Shown: one piece after another, positions 55,368 to 64,000 of the stretch
Layout of the letters: each line of letters opens with the position of its first letter
Numbering within the stretch: the first letter of the stretch is position 1
Assembly (NCBI RefSeq): GCF_000827885.1
Contig: NZ_JTKH01000003.1
Coordinates: 62,001 to 126,000 of the forward strand
Direction: 5' to 3'
Source: Vibrio renipiscarius
Lineage (GTDB): Bacteria; Pseudomonadota; Gammaproteobacteria; Enterobacterales; Vibrionaceae
Length of the DNA stretch: 64,000 bases
Position numbers and translations under genes: made by a program
The notes under the pieces: generated by a model
What the model was told of the DNA's origin: nothing
The model's input: only the letters and a program-made list of their open reading frames with translations
The model's database searches: none

Positions 55368-56153
55368 TCAAGAGCAACGACTTAACCATTTATGGTTGTA
55401 CGTGTAGATCTCTCCGTTTTGTTTGTACTCATGGATGTATTGAATAAATTGATCCAAAGTATGGATGTAGAAGAAACTAGAGCGAATTTCGATTTCAAAT
55501 TCATCCGTTTTTATGTATTCATGATAGATGGCATCATCATAAGTGAACTTACGAAAGAACGAGGCATCTTTCATTTCAAATCGTCTTGCATTGGATTCAA
55601 AATCAAACTTGAAATTTCGCACTTCGCAAGATGCTTGAGGCCCTTCTGTCCATACGCTATTTCCCGCGATTTCTTTGAACTGCTGTTGAGATAATCGAGT
55701 GCTTCTTAGCACCGGTATGATTTCCGTTTCACCTTTCGATGTAAGGGCCACTGACCCTGAGTTTTTATTCGTCAATTCCACGACGTATTCTTTATTGGAA
55801 CGCCCTGATTTGTGCTCAAAAAATACCTTGTCGTTATCAACCGTCATATCAACCGCAATAAACCCAACAAACGCTCGCCAAATCAACGAACGGTTTAGAT
55901 CCATCGCAATATATGGCGCCCACGTCGCTTCATATTCCATCAAGTTTTCAGGCGCGATCCACATGTCATCGGTAAACACTTCTGTTTCCGTATCGAGAGT
56001 GTGTATACGCCCAACTTCATGTTTATTTGCTTGGCTGGCATTTTGCTGCTGCATTTCGGCAATCAGCGCTCTCACCTCTTTTGTATTCACTTGTTCGGCT
56101 GTTGCGGAAAATGACAGCAATAGCAAAACACAAGTCATAACCCTATTTTTCAT
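55368..56153 (-). CDS. Exported protein of unknown function
   Basis: The 261-residue protein has a signal peptide (about 1-19, VLLLLSFSATA) and no later membrane span, so it is predicted periplasmic. It is rich in beta-type and acidic segments (VFTDDMWIAPENLMEYEATW, VRNFKFDFESNARRFEM). Two cysteines (one at the extreme C-terminus) could pair. AAGGAAATCG precedes the ATG. I do not recognise the family. It is divergent from sbcB across 359 bases. Confidence 0.75.
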   Translation of the reverse strand: MKNRVMTCVLLLLSFSATAEQVNTKEVRALIAEMQQQNASQANKHEVGRIHTLDTETEVFTDDMWIAPENLMEYEATWAPYIAMDLNRSLIWRAFVGFIAVDMTVDNDKVFFEHKSGRSNKEYVVELTNKNSGSVALTSKGETEIIPVLRSTRLSQQQFKEIAGNSVWTEGPQASCEVRNFKFDFESNARRFEMKDASFFRKFTYDDAIYHEYIKTDEFEIEIRSSFFYIHTLDQFIQYIHEYKQNGEIYTYNHKWLSRCS

Positions 56154-56512
56154 TCGATTTCCTTATCCATGTAAAAGCATACTCTGCTGAAAAAAAGACA
56201 CACTCATGATTGGCGAAAATAAAATTATTTACATATTCACCAACAACTTAAATGCAATATGAATAATTTTCTTACTTAATAATGCTCTCCATCAATAACT
56301 TTGTTTTGCTTATTAAGCAGACTTCACATCAAAACTGATTAAATAACCAACAACCCTCTAAAATACGCCATTAATCGATTGTTTATCACAACAACATCGA
56401 TGCAAAGACACACGATTAAAGAGGAAAATGTGCTAATCCTATTTGCTCCATTGCTAAGCGCATCGCACAGTGGTCTAATACTCGAAAAGCCTTTAAACAC
56501 TTGGTAAATAGC
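56154..56512. promoter_or_regulatory. 359-base divergent gap before sbcB
   Basis: The stretch is AT-rich between 56200 and 56420 and holds both promoters. No gene, long repeat or recognisable operator was found. Confidence 0.4.
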
Positions 56513-57937
56513 ATGCAACAAGAGCACCAACCGACGTTTTTCTTCTTCGATTATGAAACGTGGGGAACCAGTCCAGCCAAAGACCGTCCAAGTCAATTTG
56601 CGGGGGTTCGCACTGACATGGATTTCAATATTATTGGCGAGCCTCTTGTCATCTATTGCCAACCGCCTGCGGATTATTTACCGGGCGTTGAAGCGGCGCT
56701 GATTACGGGCATATCACCGCAACTTGCCGCGAGTAAAGGGTTTATTGAACCTGAATTTATCCGCCAAATTCATGAGCAATTGGCCACACCAAACACCATC
56801 AACTTAGGCTACAACAGCATCCGTTTTGATGATGAAGTCACCCGCTATACTTGTTATAGGAACTTCTTCGACCCTTATGCGTGGAGCTGGCAAAATGGTA
56901 ACTCACGCTGGGATTTACTGGATATGATGCGAGCTTGTTATGCACTGCGCCCTGAAGGTATTGAATGGCCGGTTAACGACGAAGGTTTTATCAGCTTTAA
57001 ACTCGAAAATCTCTCTGTGGCAAATGGCATTGAACACGCTAATGCCCATGACGCAATGGCCGATGTTATTGCCACGATCGAGTTAGCAAAAAAAATCAAA
57101 GCCGCACAACCAAAACTATTTGAGTACTTTTTGAGTATGCGCCATAAGCGTAAACTTAATGAGTTAGTCGATATCGTTAATATGACTCCGCTTATGCATG
57201 TCTCTGGCATGTTGGGGCGTGAATGCCACTATACCAGCTGGATTGTGCCTGTTGCTTGGCATCCGACCAACCAAAATGCTGTCATTGTGGTTGATTTAGC
57301 GAAAGATCCTCAAGTGCTCCTCGATTTGGATCTTGAAGCGCTAACAGAACGCTTATACACAAAACACAGCGAATTAGCCGAGGATGAATTACCCGTTCCG
57401 GTTAAGTTGGTGCATTTGAATAAATGCCCGATTTTGGCCCCAGCCAAAACACTGACCGCTGAAAACGCAGAAAAGATCGGCATTGATCGTGAACAGTGTT
57501 TGAAAAACCTACAGATCATTCGCCAACATCCTGAGGTACGGGAGAAGTTGATTGGTTTATTTGCCAATGAACGCGAGTACAGCAAAAATGCGGATGTGGA
57601 CACCCAATTATACGACGGCTTTTTCTCGCCTGCCGATCGCGCAGCCATGGACATCATTCGCCAGACTAAGCCAGAAAATTTAGCGGATCTCGACATCACG
57701 TTTAGCGACGCACGTATTGAACCACTTTTGTTCCGTTACCGCGCTCGTCATTTCCCATGGACGCTCACTGAACAAGAACAAGTGCGTTGGAGTAACCACT
57801 GTCGCGACTACTTCCAAGATCGTATTGAAGATTACATGCTAAATTTTGAAAACTTAGTTCACGAACACGAAAGTGACACAAAGAAAATCACCCTATTAAA
57901 ATCGGTGTATCAATACGTTGAAAAGCTTGTCTGTTAA
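56513..57937 (+). CDS. sbcB: Exodeoxyribonuclease I
   Basis: ExoI degrades single-stranded DNA 3' to 5' in mismatch repair and recombination. The 474-residue protein matches the E. coli length. The DEDDh active site is visible: FFFDYETWG (D and E, about 10-18), NLGYNSIRFDDEV and NAHDAMADVIATI (His and Asp, about 178-190), followed by SH3-like and helical C-terminal parts. I start at the ATG at 56513; a TTG four codons earlier is in frame. The ribosome-binding site is weak. Confidence 0.95.
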   Translation: MQQEHQPTFFFFDYETWGTSPAKDRPSQFAGVRTDMDFNIIGEPLVIYCQPPADYLPGVEAALITGISPQLAASKGFIEPEFIRQIHEQLATPNTINLGYNSIRFDDEVTRYTCYRNFFDPYAWSWQNGNSRWDLLDMMRACYALRPEGIEWPVNDEGFISFKLENLSVANGIEHANAHDAMADVIATIELAKKIKAAQPKLFEYFLSMRHKRKLNELVDIVNMTPLMHVSGMLGRECHYTSWIVPVAWHPTNQNAVIVVDLAKDPQVLLDLDLEALTERLYTKHSELAEDELPVPVKLVHLNKCPILAPAKTLTAENAEKIGIDREQCLKNLQIIRQHPEVREKLIGLFANEREYSKNADVDTQLYDGFFSPADRAAMDIIRQTKPENLADLDITFSDARIEPLLFRYRARHFPWTLTEQEQVRWSNHCRDYFQDRIEDYMLNFENLVHEHESDTKKITLLKSVYQYVEKLVC

Positions 57938-57945
57938 AGACAAGC
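57925..57945 (+). terminator. sbcB terminator overlapping the stop codon
   Basis: GCTTGTC and GACAAGC pair around a loop that contains the TAA stop; CTTCTTTCTC follows. Confidence 0.6.
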
Positions 57946-57986
57946 CTTCTTTCTCTCAACCGTTCTTCTCGATCGACTAAAAATAT

Positions 57987-58352
57987 ATGGCTAACACGAT
58001 TTTAAAATACGTTGTATCAATGGGATTAATCTTCCTTTGTTTACTTGCCGGCTCAAGTATTCAACAGTTTGTTGGCACGTCTATCCCCGGCAGTATCATC
58101 GGCATGCTCATTCTATTCAGTTTAATGGCGAGTGGTCTCGTGCCTTCTGAATGGGTAAAACCGAGCGCGAATCTATTTATTCGCTATATGATTTTACTCT
58201 TCGTTCCAATCAGTGTTGGCTTGATGGAACACTTCGATACATTGGTTGATAATGCGCTGCCTATTCTCGCCAGTGCGGTGGGTGGGACGTTAATCGTTAT
58301 CGTCACATTGGGTCTTTTTCTTGATCGCTTGCTTAAAAAGGGCAATAAATAA
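57987..58352 (+). CDS. LrgA/YohJ-like holin-type membrane protein
   Basis: The 121-residue protein has four spans and the LrgA signature ([35 protein letters not shown]). LrgA/CidA-type proteins pair with LrgB and have been linked to control of murein hydrolases and to pyruvate or organic-acid transport in other bacteria. The stop overlaps the lrgB-like start as TAATG. Confidence 0.92.
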   Translation: MANTILKYVVSMGLIFLCLLAGSSIQQFVGTSIPGSIIGMLILFSLMASGLVPSEWVKPSANLFIRYMILLFVPISVGLMEHFDTLVDNALPILASAVGGTLIVIVTLGLFLDRLLKKGNK

Positions 58353-59029
58353 TGTGGTTACTCGTTACCGTAGTCGTCTTTTTTTTCGCCCGTTGGGTTA
58401 GCCGAAAATGCAACACGCCGATCATGAACCCTCTACTGATTAGTATGGGGATTTTGATTCCGGTTCTGATCGTATGCAAAGTTCCGTATGACACCTATTA
58501 CGCAGATAACACTTGGATAAGTTTTTTACTTCAACCTGCGGTTGTGGCCTTGGCTTTTCCGCTGTATGAACAAATACCACAAATACGAGCAAATTGGCGC
58601 ATTATCATGCTCGCATGCGGCGTAGGCTCAGTGATGTCGATGTTTACGGCCAGTGTCATTGCTATCTACATGCAAGCTGACATCGGCTTGATTGCCAGTT
58701 TATTAGGTAAATCGGTCACAACGCCTATCGCAATGGAAGTGTCGAGTAATTTAGGTGGCGAGCCCGCGATTGCGGCGATTTTAGTCCTTATCGTGGGTCT
58801 ATTTGGCGCGATTCTCGCTTACCCAATCTATAATCTACTTAACATTACTCACCCTATCGCCCGAGGCTTAACCATGGGGACGGTGTCACATGCGCTTGGC
58901 ACCGCGACGTGCGCAGAAAAGAACAGTGAAGACGCCGCATTTAGCTCACTTGCGCTCGTATTGTGCGGTGTGTTCACTTCAATTCTCGCGCCGGCATTTT
59001 TTGCCTTCGCGATGTGGTTGCATAGCTAA
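58352..59029 (+). CDS. LrgB/YohK-like membrane protein
   Basis: The 225-residue protein has about six to seven spans and the LrgB signature LGKSVTTPIAMEVSSNLGG, followed by GLTMGTVSHALGTATCAE. It is translationally coupled to the LrgA-like gene. The same yohJ-yohK-cdd gene order occurs in E. coli, so the link with cytidine deaminase is conserved although its meaning is unclear. Confidence 0.92.
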   Translation: MWLLVTVVVFFFARWVSRKCNTPIMNPLLISMGILIPVLIVCKVPYDTYYADNTWISFLLQPAVVALAFPLYEQIPQIRANWRIIMLACGVGSVMSMFTASVIAIYMQADIGLIASLLGKSVTTPIAMEVSSNLGGEPAIAAILVLIVGLFGAILAYPIYNLLNITHPIARGLTMGTVSHALGTATCAEKNSEDAAFSSLALVLCGVFTSILAPAFFAFAMWLHS

Positions 59030-59077
59030 TCGGCACGAATCGCGGCTCTAATGGTACGTTTGTTATGATGCGAATGG

Positions 59078-59094
59078 GGTCACATAGTGTGACC
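59078..59094. other. GGTCACA-TAG-TGTGACC inverted repeat
   Basis: A perfect 7-bp inverted repeat lies 48 bases after the lrgB-like stop. It may be a weak terminator of the pair or a regulatory site for cdd; there is no T-run. Confidence 0.4.
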
Positions 59095-59133
59095 TCACTC
59101 TAAATGTGTATGCTAATGAATCATTACATCGAC

Positions 59134-59155
59134 AAATGTGATCTAACGCTCGGAA
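59134..59155 (+). promoter_or_regulatory. Candidate CRP half-site before cdd
   Basis: AAATGTGATCTA matches the left half of the CRP consensus; the right half (ACGCTCGGAA) is poor. It is 85 bases before the cdd start. CRP/CytR control of cdd is known in enteric bacteria and Vibrio. Confidence 0.4.
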
Positions 59156-59239
59156 ATATCTCTTTTCGATCATAAAATAGATAGCCGACGCCTTAGATGA
59201 ATAACTAAGTGCGAATGACTGATCTAACAAGGATTCATT

Positions 59240-60127
59240 ATGAGAAGCCGTATCGAAAAAGCGCTGGCTGATATTCCTTCGAATGTTGCCGAATACCTCG
59301 CTCCTATTCTTTTCGCGGACGACTATGACGCGACGCTAAGCCGTGAGCAATTTGACCGCCTACTCGAACTATCAGGCTTAGCAGACGCTGAGTTACGTGT
59401 TGCCCTTCTGCCATTCGCAGCCGCCTATTCTTATGCGCCTATTTCCAATTTTTATGTTGGCGCGATCGTGCGTGGCCTGTCTGGCAAATTGTATTTCGGT
59501 GCGAACATGGAAATTCTTGGCGCGCAATTGGGTCAAACCGTGCACGCGGAGCAATCGGCGATCAGCCATGCTTGGATGAAAGGCGAGCAAGGCATCTCTG
59601 ATATCACCATCAACTTCAGCCCATGCGGTCATTGCCGTCAATTTATGAATGAGCTAAGTACCGCGAAAGAACTCGTCGTGCAACTTCCGCAACGCGATGA
59701 AAAGACACTGCAAGAATACTTGCCTGAGTCTTTCGGTCCTGGTGATTTGGGTATTGAATCAGGCTTAATGACAACGATTGATCATGGTAAAACCAGTCTA
59801 GAAACGGATGCGCTTACGGTCCGTGCTTTAGCGGCGTTGAATCGTTCTCACGCACCTTACAGCCAAAACTTGAGTGGTGTTGCTCTGCGCATGAAAAACG
59901 GCAAAGAGTATGTTGGCGCCTACGCTGAGAATGCCGCGTTCAACCCTAGCCTTCCGCCGCTGCAAGTCGCGATGGTTCAATTGCTATTGGATAAGCAACA
60001 GCTCGCCGATATTGAAACCGCAGCATTAGCCGAAATGGTGGATGGTACGATTAGCCACCTCGCCTATACGCAAGCCACACTCGATAGCGTCGATCCCGAT
60101 ATTACTCTGACCTATCTGGCAGTATAA
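59240..60127 (+). CDS. cdd: Cytidine deaminase
   Basis: Cdd converts (deoxy)cytidine to (deoxy)uridine in pyrimidine salvage. The 295-residue protein is of the long, dimeric E. coli type. The catalytic [11 protein letters not shown] (about 102-112) and zinc-binding PCGHC (about 129-133) are in the N-terminal domain; the C-terminal domain ([14 protein letters not shown]) is the degenerate second copy. AAGGATTCATT precedes the ATG, and a strong terminator follows. Confidence 0.96.
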   Translation: MRSRIEKALADIPSNVAEYLAPILFADDYDATLSREQFDRLLELSGLADAELRVALLPFAAAYSYAPISNFYVGAIVRGLSGKLYFGANMEILGAQLGQTVHAEQSAISHAWMKGEQGISDITINFSPCGHCRQFMNELSTAKELVVQLPQRDEKTLQEYLPESFGPGDLGIESGLMTTIDHGKTSLETDALTVRALAALNRSHAPYSQNLSGVALRMKNGKEYVGAYAENAAFNPSLPPLQVAMVQLLLDKQQLADIETAALAEMVDGTISHLAYTQATLDSVDPDITLTYLAV

Positions 60128-60154
60128 GCACCGCTTGTCACCTCAACGATGCAT

Positions 60155-60181
60155 AAAAAAGGCGCTTTTAGCGCCTTTTTT
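60155..60181. terminator. Strong bidirectional terminator after cdd
   Basis: AAAAAAGGCGC, loop TTTTA, GCGCCTTTTTT; it also serves the minus-strand HD-GYP gene. Confidence 0.93.
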
Positions 60182-60220
60182 GATGAGCAAAAATGTTCAC
60201 AGAGCAATGCCAATAACACG

Positions 60221-61489
60221 CTATTTCAAGTCAAAAAATGGCGTTGCGTTTATTTCAAGATTGTATGGCGCAATGGCCCGCTCTATGTTGACCGATGTGT
60301 GTTTAAGATCGACATACGTAACGTCTAAATAGCGTTTATATTTACGCGAATAAAAACACTTCACCTCTGGTTTCAAAGGTTTCAATTGGTTGGATGACCA
60401 GACAATGCCGACCCGACCATCGCTTAGCTCAACAATGGCCCCCACTGGATACACCCCAATGCAATTAATAAATTTATAAACTAATGTTTGGTCAAGGTGA
60501 TGAGGAGCAAGCCCCAATAAAATTTTGAAGGCTTCAGCAGAGCTCATGCCCTTTTTGTAACAGCGGTCTGACGTTAGCGCATCGTAAATATCCACAATAC
60601 TCGTCATTCGGCCATGGAGCGGAATTTGCTCGCCTTTCAGCCCTAAGGGGTAGCCTTTACCGTCCAGTTTTTCATGATGCATAAGGCACACATCACGCGC
60701 GACATGACTTAACCCTCGTACGTTGGTAATCATTTGTTTCGCGTACACTTGATGAAGTTTGATTTGATCAAATTCTTCCGGGGTTAATCGAGACGGTTTA
60801 AGCAGCACTTTATCATCGACTTTAATTTTACCAATATCATGGATAATTCCGCCGATAGCCAATTGCTTAAGCGTGTCTTGGGGTAACTGAAGGTATTTGC
60901 CAAAATTCACGAGCAAGAAAGCCACATTGACCGAATGCTCTAACAGATACTTATCTTTATTACGCAGTGCCGATATACATTGTAATGCGTCTGAATTAAT
61001 CGCAACCAATTCAATCAAATCGTCAGCCCATTGATCAATGTTGACGACATCAATCGTCTTGCCTTCAAACGTTTGGTTGATCAGTTTTTGCGCTAATCCT
61101 TTTGCCTCACGGATTATTTTTGACGCACGTTTATGCTGCGCAAAACGACTTTGTTTTTTACTCTTTGCTAGCGCCTCAGATGCCGTGATCGACACGTCAC
61201 CCTCACTCGATGTTTCATTTGATGTTTCATTTGATGTTTCATTTGATGTTTCATTCTGACGCAGAAAAGCGTCTATTTCACCGCTAACGGAGCCTTCCGC
61301 GGATAACGCAACATCAACCCAAACAAATGTCACACCATTAGTGACAAGTTGTGCAATGGAGTGATCATTAGACACTCGACCTGCATTCGTGAGATTAACG
61401 CGTTTCGTGCGCTCTATCGCGGTGACAAACATCCCAATTGCGAGCATTTCAATGGGGATTTTAATTGAGTTATGGATATCATACTGCAT
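60221..61489 (-). CDS. DUF3391/HD-GYP cyclic di-GMP phosphodiesterase
   Basis: The 422-residue cytoplasmic protein has an N-terminal DUF3391-like region (IKIPIEMLAIGMFVTAIE), a low-complexity linker and an HD-GYP domain: LEHSVNVAFLL, IIHDIGKIKVDDK (about 214-226), and HHEKLDGKGYPLGLKGEQIP (about 271-290). All metal-binding and GYP residues are present, so it should hydrolyse cyclic di-GMP. The start is taken at the ATG at 61489, where the DUF3391-like part begins; the site before it is weak and the frame is open to 61567. The linker contains four NETS repeats. Confidence 0.9.
   Translation of the reverse strand: MQYDIHNSIKIPIEMLAIGMFVTAIERTKRVNLTNAGRVSNDHSIAQLVTNGVTFVWVDVALSAEGSVSGEIDAFLRQNETSNETSNETSNETSSEGDVSITASEALAKSKKQSRFAQHKRASKIIREAKGLAQKLINQTFEGKTIDVVNIDQWADDLIELVAINSDALQCISALRNKDKYLLEHSVNVAFLLVNFGKYLQLPQDTLKQLAIGGIIHDIGKIKVDDKVLLKPSRLTPEEFDQIKLHQVYAKQMITNVRGLSHVARDVCLMHHEKLDGKGYPLGLKGEQIPLHGRMTSIVDIYDALTSDRCYKKGMSSAEAFKILLGLAPHHLDQTLVYKFINCIGVYPVGAIVELSDGRVGIVWSSNQLKPLKPEVKCFYSRKYKRYLDVTYVDLKHTSVNIERAIAPYNLEINATPFFDLK
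61210..61257. repeat. In-frame 12-bp coding minisatellite
   Basis: GATGTTTCATTT is repeated four times (last base differs in the final unit) and encodes (NETS)4 in the HD-GYP protein linker. Unit length keeps the frame, so copy-number change alters only linker length. Confidence 0.9.
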
Positions 61490-61733
61490 CAAGACAACAA
61501 TCTTCGATTCACTGTAAACCGCAAAAATTATATTACGCTTACTATATAATGTCCTTAATTCATTCAATATTTAGTCATTTTATTCGATAAAACATGTCCT
61601 TTAGTTCATTCTATCGGATCAGCGTTAAAATTAGATCGAAAATTGATATAGCGAATTATAAAATTTAATACACTGTATTTATGTAAGCAGATCTTCCATT
61701 TGAGCTGCAAATGTAAGTAGGTATGTCTAATGT

Positions 61734-61780
61734 AAAAAAAGGTCCATTTATTCACTCTTTCGGGGAATAACATGAACCTT
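61734..61780 (-). terminator. Terminator of the kinase-receiver operon
   Basis: On the minus strand AAGGTTCATGTTATTC pairs with GAATAAATGGACCTT (two mismatches) and is followed by TTTTTTT. The rest of 61490-61815 holds no gene. Confidence 0.85.
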
Positions 61781-61815
61781 CTTGTGTTTAAATGACGCTC
61801 TATGCGTTCACGATT

Positions 61816-62289
61816 CTAGCGCAAACGTTCTAGAACCACTTGTTGGTCTAGTTCGCTATGCCACTCGGTATAATCTAATCCCGCATCAAAAATATATTCT
61901 GTTACCAACCTTTTGATTGAATCAATCAAAATCTCCGCTTGCCACGGCTTTTCAAAATATTGGTTAATGCCCGCCACATTGATCGCATTAATGGTATCTG
62001 AATGTGTTGCTTGCCCTGTCAGCAATATCTTCTTGGTCAGCATAAAACGACGGTCACGGTTAACTTCCGTCAACAGTTCTACGCCCGTCTTTCCTGGCAT
62101 TACATGGTCAGAAATCACTAAGGCAATATGTTCACCTTCCGCATCCAACTCGTCCATCAACGCCAACACTTCGTCGGCCGACTCACAATCTTCAATATTT
62201 AACCAAGCCGTCAATGGCTCAAGATCTTGTAATACTGCACTGAGAACTTCCCTTTGGTCATCGACACATATCACATTAAGCTTGTCCAT
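61816..62289 (-). CDS. Stand-alone response regulator receiver
   Basis: The 157-residue protein is a single receiver domain: acidic pair D10/D11 in VICVDDQR, phosphoacceptor D61 in ISDHVMPG, Thr in LLTGQAT and K114 in FEKPW. A short C-terminal extension (about 125-157) has no DNA-binding or enzyme domain, so output is by protein contact. The ATG at 62289 starts one base after the kinase stop and uses GAGGATTAAT at the end of the kinase gene. Confidence 0.92.
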   Translation of the reverse strand: MDKLNVICVDDQREVLSAVLQDLEPLTAWLNIEDCESADEVLALMDELDAEGEHIALVISDHVMPGKTGVELLTEVNRDRRFMLTKKILLTGQATHSDTINAINVAGINQYFEKPWQAEILIDSIKRLVTEYIFDAGLDYTEWHSELDQQVVLERLR

Positions 62290-62290
62290 A

Positions 62291-63613
62291 TTAATCCTCA
62301 ATCGGTAATTTAATTCGAAATATGGTTAGGTCTGCATCACTTTTCACCGCAATACTGCCCCCATAGCCAGAAACGATTCTTCTCACAATGGAAAGCCCTA
62401 ACCCTAAACCAAACGATAACCCACCTTTCTTAGTGGTAAAGTTTGGATCAAATATTTTTCTTCGCGTAATAGGGTCTATTTCACTGCCATTATTCGCGAT
62501 AGTAATTAAAATTCGGTTTTTATGCAGTCTTGTCTGTATTTCAATTTCTGGTTCATCGGTCAAATTCATCGCATCACAAGCATTTTTAATAATGTTGACC
62601 CAGACTTGAACAAGCTCGGTTTGAGAGCCTCTAAATATGGGTAAACATGCTGGGCGAATTCTTACCGCGACACGGCGTAAATCGCTTTGCAGTAACGCGA
62701 CCGCTTGATGAATCGTTTCATTAATGTCGATGGCCTCCACGGTTTCAACATCCGCCCTGCCCAACTGCTTAACCGATTTAACAATCCCAACCGTATGTTT
62801 GGATGCAATTCTTAAATCGTGTAAATCGCGTCCCATTTGCCAATAGTGGATCGCTTCTTTAGGGCTTTTGAGCCAATGATGAGAAATGGATTCATCCGGC
62901 AATGCACGAGCCAACTCTTTGGCTAACGGTCTATCAAGGCCATATTGCCGCTCGATTTCTTTCGTTCGAGCGCGCACCTCACTAGACGATGCCTTTTGTC
63001 CCTGCATCAAACCATGATCAAAAAACTGGCTAGCTTCTGGGTGCACCTCCTCTAACAACGACATAATCATGCTTTCTAGCCGTTCAGATTTACTGCTGAC
63101 CACGCCAATCGCATTATTGAGCTCATGAGCAATGCCTGCGGCGAGCTGCCCAAGCGTTGTCATTTGCTCTGCCAGATTCAGTTTTTGCAGCGCCTTTTCT
63201 TTCTCTAGCGATTCTTGCGTTGCTCGACGCTGGCGACGTGCCAGTTCATTGACGATGACGGGCATAAACTGCGCCGTTAATGGCCCATACATGTCCTCGT
63301 CTATCGCTTGAGAATGACGATCAATCCACGCCAGCTCCACATCGGTTTTGGCGACAACCGTTGAGGAGGCGATCCAACTTCCCGAGAAAAAACTGTGCAC
63401 GCCGATAAAAGCACCTTGAGCGGCGCTAAACACTTGGGTCAAGACTTGTCCATCTTCGGTGTAGAATCCTTCGAGTTCACCGTCGAGTACATAGTACAAA
63501 CGTTCATTGCGGCCATTTTGCTCGATCACCGTGCAACCTGCTTCCACCAGCACAATCCGTTCATGCTGGCTAAAGTAGCGCTGTATTAATGTATTTAAGT
63601 CTGCTTGATACAT
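62291..63613 (-). CDS. Histidine kinase with cyclic-nucleotide-binding-like sensor
   Basis: The 440-residue protein has no membrane span. Residues about 15-125 form a CRP/cNMP-binding-like beta barrel (YYVLDGELEGFYTEDGQVLT, GAFIGVHSFFSG). A coiled coil (about 128-150) leads to the phosphoacceptor H163 in GIAHELNNAIGVV, an unusually long insert (about 185-275), and the ATPase domain with NIIKNACDAM (N box), FTTKKGG and FGLGLGLSIV. It should phosphorylate the receiver encoded one base downstream. The sensed ligand is not known; the phosphate-binding cassette Arg of true cAMP binders is not evident. Confidence 0.9.
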   Translation of the reverse strand: MYQADLNTLIQRYFSQHERIVLVEAGCTVIEQNGRNERLYYVLDGELEGFYTEDGQVLTQVFSAAQGAFIGVHSFFSGSWIASSTVVAKTDVELAWIDRHSQAIDEDMYGPLTAQFMPVIVNELARRQRRATQESLEKEKALQKLNLAEQMTTLGQLAAGIAHELNNAIGVVSSKSERLESMIMSLLEEVHPEASQFFDHGLMQGQKASSSEVRARTKEIERQYGLDRPLAKELARALPDESISHHWLKSPKEAIHYWQMGRDLHDLRIASKHTVGIVKSVKQLGRADVETVEAIDINETIHQAVALLQSDLRRVAVRIRPACLPIFRGSQTELVQVWVNIIKNACDAMNLTDEPEIEIQTRLHKNRILITIANNGSEIDPITRRKIFDPNFTTKKGGLSFGLGLGLSIVRRIVSGYGGSIAVKSDADLTIFRIKLPIED

Positions 63614-63616
63614 TAA

Positions 63617-64000
63617 TTAACCAATATGCCCAACGGAATGAAGAACCCAAACCAACACAAAACTCATTGCAACACCCACCACACCTAATACCACGCCTAC
63701 ACGCGCCATTTGGTGGCTTTGGACATTTCCAGTGGCATGAGCAAGCGCATTCGGTGGCGTACTGATGGGTAGAGACATACCCAATGATGCTGCAAAGGTG
63801 ACAACCAGAATAAGCGTCACTTCTCCGCCTAATGGCGCAAGTGTGGTCATTGAAGCGCCTAGCGCAGCCATAATTGGCATCAGCAAGTTAGCCGTCGCGG
63901 TATGCGACATGAAGTTAGCCATCAATAAACACAGGAACGCCGCGCCAAATAACACCACGTAAGGCGAATATTCATCAAACGGAATGCTGTGTACTACAGA
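63617..64000 (-). CDS. DASS/SLC13-type sodium:dicarboxylate symporter, C-terminal part
   Basis: The open frame enters from the right edge and ends at 63617, giving 127 C-terminal codons. MSHTATANLLMPIMAALGA matches the second sodium-binding SNT-type motif and SLPISTPPNALAHATG the second substrate-binding hairpin of DASS carriers. It has three to four spans here. The protein start is outside the window; substrate may be succinate, citrate or another dicarboxylate. It lies 3 bases before the kinase start codon and so may be cotranscribed with the kinase-receiver pair, linking sensing and transport of organic acids. Confidence 0.85.
   Translation of the reverse strand, partial: SVVHSIPFDEYSPYVVLFGAAFLCLLMANFMSHTATANLLMPIMAALGASMTTLAPLGGEVTLILVVTFAASLGMSLPISTPPNALAHATGNVQSHQMARVGVVLGVVGVAMSFVLVWVLHSVGHIG

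Noticed and set aside
1..64000. CRISPR array or intact insertion sequence
   Set aside because: No regularly spaced direct repeats of 24-40 bp and no transposase-like reading frame were found.

Overview
The window reads as a chromosomal segment of a Vibrionaceae gammaproteobacterium, most likely a Vibrio. The grounds are the gene repertoire (MetA, CobTSU/CobC, BtuCD, AstE, TcyP, SbcB, QueC/QueE, RlmF, a PilF-like lipoprotein, HD-GYP proteins, LrgAB and Cdd), moderate GC content, and five copies of a roughly 127-bp ERIC-like intergenic repeat. Genus is inferred from gene content only; there is no rRNA or tRNA gene here to fix it. No CRISPR array, integrase or intact insertion sequence was seen.

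Layout. 1-6617 (minus): a catabolic/uptake cluster of RidA, aldehyde dehydrogenase, a metal-ligand-deficient dipeptidase-like protein, a BCCT carrier and a large unrecognised protein running off the left edge, with a divergent LysR regulator at 6784-7659. 7818-9272: convergent queC and queE (queuosine precursor). 9591-16676: a chemoreceptor, a NUDIX-PAP2-like membrane protein coupled to a GNAT gene, and a 1046-residue HD-GYP protein. 17095-21757: a TolC-HlyD-ABC2-ABC2 efflux operon with no ATPase gene, behind a perfect 24-bp palindrome. 21857-26428: P-loop kinase-like gene, metA with a MetJ box, PilF-like lipoprotein, rlmF, a YgjP-like metallopeptidase and a glutaredoxin. 26505-32019: arginase-family enzyme divergent from a frameshifted YcsG/Nramp-like carrier, LysR/MFS divergent pair, DUF1415 gene.

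32078-37270 is an AT-rich accessory island between ordinary housekeeping genes. It holds gene relics and, at 32818-36523, a tightly coupled three-gene operon: an alpha/beta-hydrolase with a complete predicted Ser-Asp-His triad and a helical C-terminal domain, a small winged-helix-like middle protein, and an SMC/Rad50-like ABC ATPase with a zinc hook. This matches the ABC-three-component (ABC-3C) type of predicted conflict system and is the best candidate here for an uncharacterised defence system, with a lipase/esterase-like effector.

37272-46481: MazG-like pyrophosphohydrolase, btuCD, astE, pepF and a vitamin B12 block (flavin reductase-like, cobT, cobS, cobU, cobC) transcribed on the minus strand with start/stop overlaps, so uptake (BtuCD) and nucleotide-loop assembly of cobalamin lie close together. 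46482-47353 has two ERIC-like copies and a probable 28-residue protein gene. 47354-53283: SDR-type protein, cystine carrier, and an EmrAB-like pump flanked by a TetR gene; matching ACTGT-N5-ACAGT operators lie in front of both pump and regulator. 53478-60127: class C beta-lactamase-like hydrolase, variant RidA protein, an exported unknown protein, sbcB, lrgAB-like pair and cdd. 60221-64000 (minus): a second HD-GYP protein with an in-frame coding minisatellite, a histidine kinase with a cyclic-nucleotide-binding-like sensor coupled to a stand-alone receiver, and the C-terminal part of a DASS-type dicarboxylate carrier running off the right edge.
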